NCBI GenBank assembly: GCA_017452215.1
Contig: JAFTMU010000338.1
Span: 1 to 8,434 of the forward strand
Direction of reading: 5' to 3'
From: Clostridia bacterium
GTDB lineage: Bacteria > Bacillota > Clostridia > Oscillospirales > CAG-272
Length of the DNA: 8,434 nt
Every line of letters starts with the position of its first letter. Positions within the stretch are counted from its first letter, which is position 1. Both the position numbers and the translations under genes were made by a program. The notes under the pieces were generated by a model, which saw only the letters and a program-made list of their open reading frames with translations, was not told the origin of the DNA and searched no databases. This document shows positions 5,383 to 8,434 of the stretch, piece after piece.

Positions 5383-5405
5383 AATACATCATATCACGAA
5401 GTATT
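5383..5405. promoter_or_regulatory. Candidate PadR operator dyad
   Basis: AATAC (5383-5387) and GTATT (5401-5405) form an inverted repeat with a 13-base spacer that spans the whole -10 box. PadR repressors usually bind short AT-rich dyads over their own promoter, so position and shape fit. The half-sites are only 5 bases long, so chance cannot be excluded. The nearby palindrome TTACGTAA (5378-5385) overlaps one half-site. Confidence 0.45.
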
Positions 5406-5416
5406 TGGATTGTCAA
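5388..5416 (-). promoter_or_regulatory. Promoter of the padR operon
   Basis: Minus strand: TTGACA (5416-5411), 17 bases, TATGAT (5393-5388). The -35 is perfect and the -10 matches at 5 of 6. The predicted transcript starts near 5381, giving a leader of under 20 bases before the start codon that carries the GGAGGA ribosome site. Confidence 0.85.
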
Positions 5417-5573
5417 TAGACCCGGGGGATTTTTCGGCTTTTTTCATACGAAAAGGGTCTGAATCTAGAGCTTTGAGAAAAGCAGTTCTCTTAAGACCGA
5501 GAAGCGCTTTCGCTTCCGCTCATTGAACCGCAAACGCAGCTCGCAAGCTCAAATTTCACCGTCAAGCGAACAA
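5417..5573. other. Gene-free stretch upstream of the padR promoter
   Basis: No credible reading frame on either strand. It contains a small hairpin GAAGCG-cttt-CGCTTC (5501-5516) and the pairing GAGAA...TTCTC near 5475-5490. It resembles a degenerate intergenic repeat rather than a gene, but I see no second copy inside this window. Confidence 0.5.
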
Positions 5574-5597
5574 AAAGACACCCGATTGGGTGTCTTT
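5574..5597 (-). terminator. Terminator of the small membrane protein gene
   Basis: A perfect 10-bp stem AAAGACACCC / GGGTGTCTTT with loop GATT (AATC on the minus strand). On the minus strand the stem runs into TTTGTTCG, a usable T-tract, 55 bases after the stop of the membrane protein gene. The plus side is also T-rich (CGTTTTGTTT), so it may act both ways. Confidence 0.8.
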
Positions 5598-5652
5598 CGT
5601 TTTGTTTAAGGGCTAAAGATATTTTCGGCGTTTGGCTTACAGAATTTGAACC

Positions 5653-6060
5653 TTACAGGTTGATATCTTCTGAATTTTGCATATTGTTTACAGATTCATG
5701 TTTTTTCATCTTGGAATATCCTATAAATCCAAGAATGATAGCAGGAATAAATCCAAAGCCCCAAGTAATGCCAAGCAAAAGAGATACACACTCCAAAATC
5801 AGTCCTGCTAAAACAAGCCCTTTTTTATATACAAATCCTCCTATTGTATGCAGCAAAGCACCAACCGACGAAACAATCAGATATGGCATCATTAATGCCA
5901 TGCCAATTGCCGTTCCTATTTGCTTTCCCACATCTTCTAAGTTCTCTGCCCCATTCTCCAATGGTTCTCCCAGCGACATCATGGTGAATATTCCAACAAA
6001 TACCCAAATAACAGCGATAATGACACTGATAATCAAAAATAGATTCTTTTTTGCAAACAT
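5653..6060 (-). CDS. Small multi-pass membrane protein of unknown function
   Basis: 135 residues that I do not recognise as a named family. It has a short basic start (MFAKK), then hydrophobic segments at about 7-28, 48-76, 82-99 and 101-116, and a polar C-terminal tail (KMKKHESVNNMQNSEDINL). The first loop (29-47) is acidic. Composition is AT-rich compared with the padR and nitrilase operons, suggesting separate origin together with the neighbouring XRE gene. The start is firm: AAGGAGG (6072-6066) lies 5 bases before the ATG. A perfect consensus promoter drives it, but three dyads likely bound by the divergent XRE protein cover that promoter, so it is probably tightly repressed. Its size and topology resemble small stress or accessory-element membrane proteins such as DUF4064-like ones, a weak comparison. 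A toxin-like role is not shown by anything in the sequence. Confidence 0.85.
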   Translation of the reverse strand: MFAKKNLFLIISVIIAVIWVFVGIFTMMSLGEPLENGAENLEDVGKQIGTAIGMALMMPYLIVSSVGALLHTIGGFVYKKGLVLAGLILECVSLLLGITWGFGFIPAIILGFIGYSKMKKHESVNNMQNSEDINL

Positions 6061-6123
6061 AATTGCCTCCTTAAAATTGTATTTTAGTATAGCCCTTTAT
6101 TCTTCCAAAACGGAATTATTTAT

Positions 6124-6152
6124 ATTATAATTCTATTTTGGAATTTTGTCAA
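6124..6152 (-). promoter_or_regulatory. Consensus promoter of the small membrane protein gene
   Basis: Minus strand: TTGACA (6152-6147), exactly 17 bases, TATAAT (6129-6124). The predicted start is near 6117. A perfect sigma-A promoter would be very active unless repressed, which fits the overlapping dyads A and B. Confidence 0.88.
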
Positions 6153-6171
6153 GAGTTTTTCGGGATATAAT
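6143..6171 (+). promoter_or_regulatory. Possible promoter of the xre gene
   Basis: TATAAT (6166-6171) is a perfect -10 and overlaps operator C. The -35 region is poor (ATTTTG at 6143-6148 with 17-base spacing; the better TTGTCA at 6146 gives only 14). The promoter is probably weak, giving low repressor levels. Confidence 0.5.
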
Positions 6172-6204
6172 TCTAAAAAAGAATTATTTTCCGAGGGCAA
6201 TTAT

Positions 6205-6450
6205 ATGAAAACTCGCAAAAAAGTATATGGCAATGCAAATATGGTGGGGCAAAATATTGAACGCTTACGAAAAGAAAAGGGCATAAAGCAAAAAGACTTT
6301 ATTGCCCGAATTCAGGTGATGGGATGTGATATTAACCCTACAAGCTATTCAAAGCTGGAGGGACAGCTTCGTGCGGCAAATGATAAAGAAATATATGTGA
6401 TTGCAAAAATACTTGGCGTTCAGATGGAGGAGTTGTTTGGGGACAAATAA
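6205..6450 (+). CDS. XRE-family (Cro/CI-type) HTH regulator
   Basis: 81 residues, essentially one HTH_3 domain. The helices run VGQNIERLRKEKG (14-26), KQKDFIARI (28-36), the recognition helix around PTSYSKLEGQLR (45-56) and KEIYVIAKILGVQMEELF (61-78), the usual end of these domains. The start at 6205 has GAGGG 7 bases upstream; an internal ATG (Met13) would still leave the domain intact but lacks a ribosome site. The unusual feature is the longer loop between helices 2 and 3 (QVMGCDIN), seen in a subset of clostridial XRE proteins. It is divergent from the small membrane protein gene and presumably binds the three dyads between them, controlling both. There is no peptidase or sensor domain, so any inducer or antirepressor is unknown. 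Confidence 0.93.
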   Translation: MKTRKKVYGNANMVGQNIERLRKEKGIKQKDFIARIQVMGCDINPTSYSKLEGQLRAANDKEIYVIAKILGVQMEELFGDK

Positions 6451-6556
6451 TATCGTGAGATTTGAACGGTCCACTCGTTATGAAGTCACGACCTTCCGCA
6501 CCAGTCGCATAGTCGTCTGCTGCGGCCTCAGTACACTCCTTGCTTTGGGCGACACC
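6451..6556. other. Gene-free stretch after xre
   Basis: No supportable gene. A minus-strand frame crosses it but has no ribosome site and runs through xre and the hairpins. The sequence is GC-richer than xre and looks like part of an intergenic repeat joined to the hairpin at 6557-6592; no second copy is present in the window. Confidence 0.45.
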
Positions 6557-6592
6557 GCTCGCAAAAAGACACAATGTGTCGTTTTTGCGAGC
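6557..6592. terminator. Strong hairpin, likely terminator of xre
   Basis: GCTCGCAAAAAGACAC (6557-6572), loop AAT, then GTGTC-g-TTTTTGCGAGC (6576-6592): 16 bp with one bulged G. The A5/T5 tracts lie inside the stem, so it can work on either strand. It is the first strong hairpin after the xre stop, 106 bases downstream. Confidence 0.65.
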
Positions 6593-6594
6593 TA

Positions 6595-6633
6595 AGGGGG
6601 CTGTCTCAAATTTGCGATTTGAGACAGCCCCCT
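6595..6633. repeat. Perfect 17-bp inverted repeat downstream of the AEC gene
   Basis: A-GGGGG-CTGTCTCAAAT (6595-6611) pairs perfectly with ATTTGAGACAG-CCCCC-T (6617-6633) around loop TTGCG. There is no T-run on either side, so a classical intrinsic terminator is uncertain. It could still end transcription of the AEC gene, or be the remnant of a small element with GGGGGCTGTCTC ends. It starts 2 bases after the previous hairpin. Confidence 0.75.
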
Positions 6634-6659
6634 CTTGAATGGAAACATTCTGTAATATG

Positions 6660-6680
6660 AAAAGGTAAGCGGCCTTTTTT
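6660..6680. terminator. Weak hairpin next to the AEC stop codon
   Basis: AAAAGG-taagcgg-CCTTTT with a following T-run on the plus strand, directly after the AEC stop. On the minus strand no free T-run follows the stem beyond CCTTTT. Only 6 bp long; it may contribute to ending AEC transcription. Confidence 0.35.
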
Positions 6681-6683
6681 CGT

Positions 6684-7682
6684 TTAGACACCGAACGGTA
6701 CTCCGAAGACAGCAACCATAAGAGCGTACATAATGGGAATTGAGACAACGCAGAGAGTATGCGAGATCATTGCCATGCTGGCACCCGTTTCGGGATTCCC
6801 GCCGTATGCCTCGGGAAAGACGACGGTGTTCAGTCCAAGCGGCGTGGCGGTGGCAAAGAAGCAGAGAAAGAGCACATCGTTGCCGATGGAAAAGCCAAAG
6901 AGCAAATTCGCAAGGGTTTTGATTCCAAAGAGCGCCGCTATGATCACAGTGGGAATGACGGCGAGACGCAAAAGGGTTGCCACGTACACTTTCTTCTTTT
7001 TGAGCATACCGATAAAATCAAACCGTGCAATCGTAACGCCCGCAAGGAGCATAGCGACAGGTCCCATGCAAGCCTTGATCGAATCCAGCGCCGAGATCAG
7101 AAATTCGGGCAAATATACGCCCAGTCCCGACAGCCCCATTACAGCACCGATGAGCATTGCCACGGTGGGTGCATTGAGCAGACGCTTGAACATCTCTCCC
7201 CTTCCCCCATTTCCTTCTCTTTGGGGAGTCAGAACGCTGATGCCCCACGTGTAGATCACAATCGTGAGCGGGAGACAGAACAGCTTATAATAGGCGAGCA
7301 CCTCCTCGCCAAAGAGGGCAAGCACGATGGGGTCGCCGATGTAACCGAAGTTGGCGAAGGCCAGCGCATAGCTGTAAACGCCCCGCTCAGCGTTGTTTTC
7401 TTTGACAAACAGCTTGGCAAGAGGGATCGCAATCGCCATAGCAAGCGCCATCGAAATGGTCGCCATCATGATATTCGTGCCGTGCGTCAGGAGCGAATCG
7501 ACGGTGAAATAACGAAGCATCGTCATAAAGCTCAAGGCGGGACACAAGATCCACGTCTCCATCTTTGCCATGGTCTGGCTTGCGGACTCGGGCAGAATTT
7601 TTGTTTTTGCGGATAAAAAACCGATGGCAATACAGAAAAAGAGTGTCAGCATCGGTGTCAAGGTTGCCAGAAAGGTTGTCAT
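6684..7682 (-). CDS. AEC-family transporter (auxin efflux carrier fold)
   Basis: 332 residues with about ten hydrophobic segments, matching the AEC family (TC 2.A.69) in length and layout: two five-helix halves around a hydrophilic central loop (about 152-168, rich in Gly/Arg/Glu). Recognisable family marks are NFGYIGDPI (111-119) with its helix-breaking Gly/Pro, the repeat-half start ACMGPVAMLLAGVTIAR (204-220), and the crossover ATATPLGLN (277-285) in the second half. Bacterial members move organic anions such as malate or malonate or have unknown substrates; the name auxin reflects plant relatives only. The substrate cannot be told and no metabolic gene lies beside it. The start is supported by GGAGGGG (7696-7690) 7 bases upstream and a perfect promoter. 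It appears monocistronic, followed by hairpins at 6595-6680. Confidence 0.93.
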   Translation of the reverse strand: MTTFLATLTPMLTLFFCIAIGFLSAKTKILPESASQTMAKMETWILCPALSFMTMLRYFTVDSLLTHGTNIMMATISMALAMAIAIPLAKLFVKENNAERGVYSYALAFANFGYIGDPIVLALFGEEVLAYYKLFCLPLTIVIYTWGISVLTPQREGNGGRGEMFKRLLNAPTVAMLIGAVMGLSGLGVYLPEFLISALDSIKACMGPVAMLLAGVTIARFDFIGMLKKKKVYVATLLRLAVIPTVIIAALFGIKTLANLLFGFSIGNDVLFLCFFATATPLGLNTVVFPEAYGGNPETGASMAMISHTLCVVSIPIMYALMVAVFGVPFGV

Positions 7683-7711
7683 GGTTGTACCCCTCCATAA
7701 ATTTTGACAAG

Positions 7712-7740
7712 ATTATATCATAATGCGTGGGGGATGTCAA
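7712..7740 (-). promoter_or_regulatory. Consensus promoter of the AEC transporter gene
   Basis: Minus strand: TTGACA (7740-7735), 17 bases, TATAAT (7717-7712), a perfect sigma-A match. The transcript should start near 7705, giving a leader of about 22 bases that carries the ribosome site. Confidence 0.9.
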
Positions 7741-7804
7741 GGTGGGTGGGAGATTTTTAAATAATAAGTGGAAATTTTAAGGAACATATAGTACTTCATT
7801 GCAA

Positions 7805-7844
7805 CCAACGCAAAAAGGACACCGTTGGGTGCCCTTTGCGTTGG
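7805..7844 (-). terminator. Terminator of the WD40-like gene
   Basis: CCAACGCAAAAAGGACACC and GGGTGCCCTTTGCGTTGG form a long stem with small mismatches in the middle and loop GTT. It lies 24 bases after the stop of the minus-strand gene at 7868. Its T-run is inside the stem, as in the hairpin at 6557-6592. It separates that gene from the AEC promoter. Confidence 0.65.
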
Positions 7845-7867
7845 CTGTCTTGACAAAATAGAGCCGT

Positions 7868-8434
7868 TTATTCAGAGTAATATTTCCAAAGATTCGCCAA
7901 GGTGTATTTGGCTTTTTTAATACTACCTATCTCTTTGGGTGTATAACTATCGGAAATCGCAAAAGAATGAATCTCAAAATGTTTACAATCCAAATAAAAG
8001 TCATGCTCTTTTTCACTTACATATACAATATTTTGAAGGCTTCCTTTTATCATCTCTCCTACGAAGAATTTATAGGCAACTCCACTTTCGGGCTCTCTCA
8101 TATATCCCAAAAGGAATATCCTGTTGCCCTCGATATTGTATTCTATAGCACTTAAAACCAAGTTGTGATCGTCACACAATATTCTCTTTTTTAAAGAAAA
8201 ATCTGATGTATCGTATATTGAAAGAGCAGTTTTGCAGCTATCAATATGTCGCTCAATATTATAAAATTCCTTGCTATCGGGTGAAAAGCAGAAATTATCA
8301 TCCTGCGAACCGTCAACCTTTGAGAAGCGGAATTTTTTTATAAGTGTATGTGATTCAAGCGAATAAACCGCAAGCCTACCTTCCGTTGACTTTACCACAA
8401 AGATTTTTCCGTCCGGCGAAATCATAGGTGAATA
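7868..8434 (-). CDS. WD40/beta-propeller-like protein, 5'-partial
   Basis: The frame runs off the right edge; codons upstream of the ATG at 8425 are open (Tyr-Ser-Pro), so that ATG is internal and 188 residues are visible. The visible start YSPMISPDGKIFVVKS followed by GRLAVYSLES is a propeller-blade pattern (hydrophobic-S-P-D-G-K ... L-x-V-Y-D). It recurs as CFSPDSKEFYNI ... LSIYDTSDFSL and more loosely in IEYNIEGNRIFLLGYM. Such folds bind partners rather than catalyse. The C-terminus (about 145-188) loses the repeat and ends in an aromatic basic/acidic tail (LANLWKYYSE). Composition is markedly AT-rich compared with the operons to the left, suggesting accessory or transferred DNA. Localisation cannot be judged because the N-terminus is missing. 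Confidence 0.75.
   Translation of the reverse strand, partial: YSPMISPDGKIFVVKSTEGRLAVYSLESHTLIKKFRFSKVDGSQDDNFCFSPDSKEFYNIERHIDSCKTALSIYDTSDFSLKKRILCDDHNLVLSAIEYNIEGNRIFLLGYMREPESGVAYKFFVGEMIKGSLQNIVYVSEKEHDFYLDCKHFEIHSFAISDSYTPKEIGSIKKAKYTLANLWKYYSE

Larger units (their letters stand above)
6099..6187. promoter_or_regulatory. Three-operator control region between the membrane protein and xre genes
   Basis: Three 21-bp dyads share the pattern ATAATTC-N7-GAATTAT: site A 6099-6119 (ATTCTTC-N7-GAATTAT), site B 6127-6147 (ATAATTC-N7-GAATTTT) and site C 6167-6187 (ATAATTC-N7-GAATTAT, perfect). Half-sites of A and B facing each other (6113-6119, 6127-6133) also sit 7 bases apart. Site B occupies the -35/-10 spacer of the minus-strand promoter, site A its start region, and site C the -10 and start of xre. 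This is the layout expected for an autoregulating XRE repressor that controls both promoters. Confidence 0.75.

Noticed and set aside
6338..6748. 136-residue minus-strand reading frame
   Set aside because: It crosses the xre gene, two strong hairpins and the end of the AEC gene, with no ribosome site; it is not a plausible gene.
6759..7616. 285-residue plus-strand reading frame
   Set aside because: Antisense to the AEC transporter; its composition (Arg/His/Gln rich) is typical of the complement of a hydrophobic membrane protein gene.
7849..7877. Plus-strand promoter starting at TTGACA (7849-7854)
   Set aside because: No -10 like sequence lies 16-18 bases downstream and no plus-strand gene follows.

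Overview
The window looks like a chromosomal stretch from a Clostridia-type member of the Bacillota (Firmicutes). The support is indirect: GGAGG-type ribosome binding sites, sigma-A promoters with exact or near-exact consensus and 17-bp spacers, a padR / DUF1700 / DUF4097 operon, a tRNA-Thr/tRNA-Tyr pair with encoded CCA ends, and a free-standing DUF11-repeat surface protein. I cannot name a genus. Base composition is moderate for most genes. It is clearly AT-richer in the small membrane protein/XRE pair (about 5650-6450) and in the last, incomplete gene (7868-8434), which look like accessory DNA.

Layout, left to right. (1) 2-808, plus strand: the C-terminal part of a DUF11-type secreted or surface protein, closed by a hairpin terminator. 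(2) 809-1348: 540 bases without a gene but full of structure. It holds two direct copies of a hairpin plus ACGTTAACGT module flanking an array of small palindromes with TATATCATC linkers, a perfect 12-bp hairpin, and inverted copies of the 3' end of the adjacent tRNA-Tyr gene. (3) 1349-1608, minus strand: a tRNA-Thr then tRNA-Tyr transcription unit with a perfect consensus promoter. (4) 1653-3458, minus: a two-gene operon, nitrilase-family amidohydrolase then MBL-fold hydrolase. (5) 3482-5416, minus: a translationally coupled operon, PadR repressor, DUF1700/HAAS membrane protein and DUF4097 beta-solenoid protein. (6) 5653-6450: a small multi-pass membrane protein (minus) divergent from an XRE-family repressor (plus), with three related dyads between them that are good operator candidates. 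(7) 6451-6683: a gene-free stretch with two strong hairpins. (8) 6684-7740, minus: an AEC-family permease with a perfect consensus promoter. (9) 7868-8434, minus: the C-terminal part of a WD40/beta-propeller-like protein that runs off the window.

How the genes work together: PadR probably represses its own operon, whose other products are a membrane-anchored HAAS-domain protein and a single-pass protein with an outward beta-solenoid. This is a common envelope-associated arrangement in Firmicutes. The nitrilase and MBL hydrolase are probably co-transcribed and may act on the same small-molecule substrate. The XRE protein probably controls both itself and the divergent membrane protein. No complete mobile element, CRISPR array or rRNA was found. 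The most unusual signals are the mirrored palindrome array (936-1118), the tRNA-Tyr 3'-end copies that can form a 26-bp hairpin with the tRNA's own 3' end, and the three-operator XRE control region.
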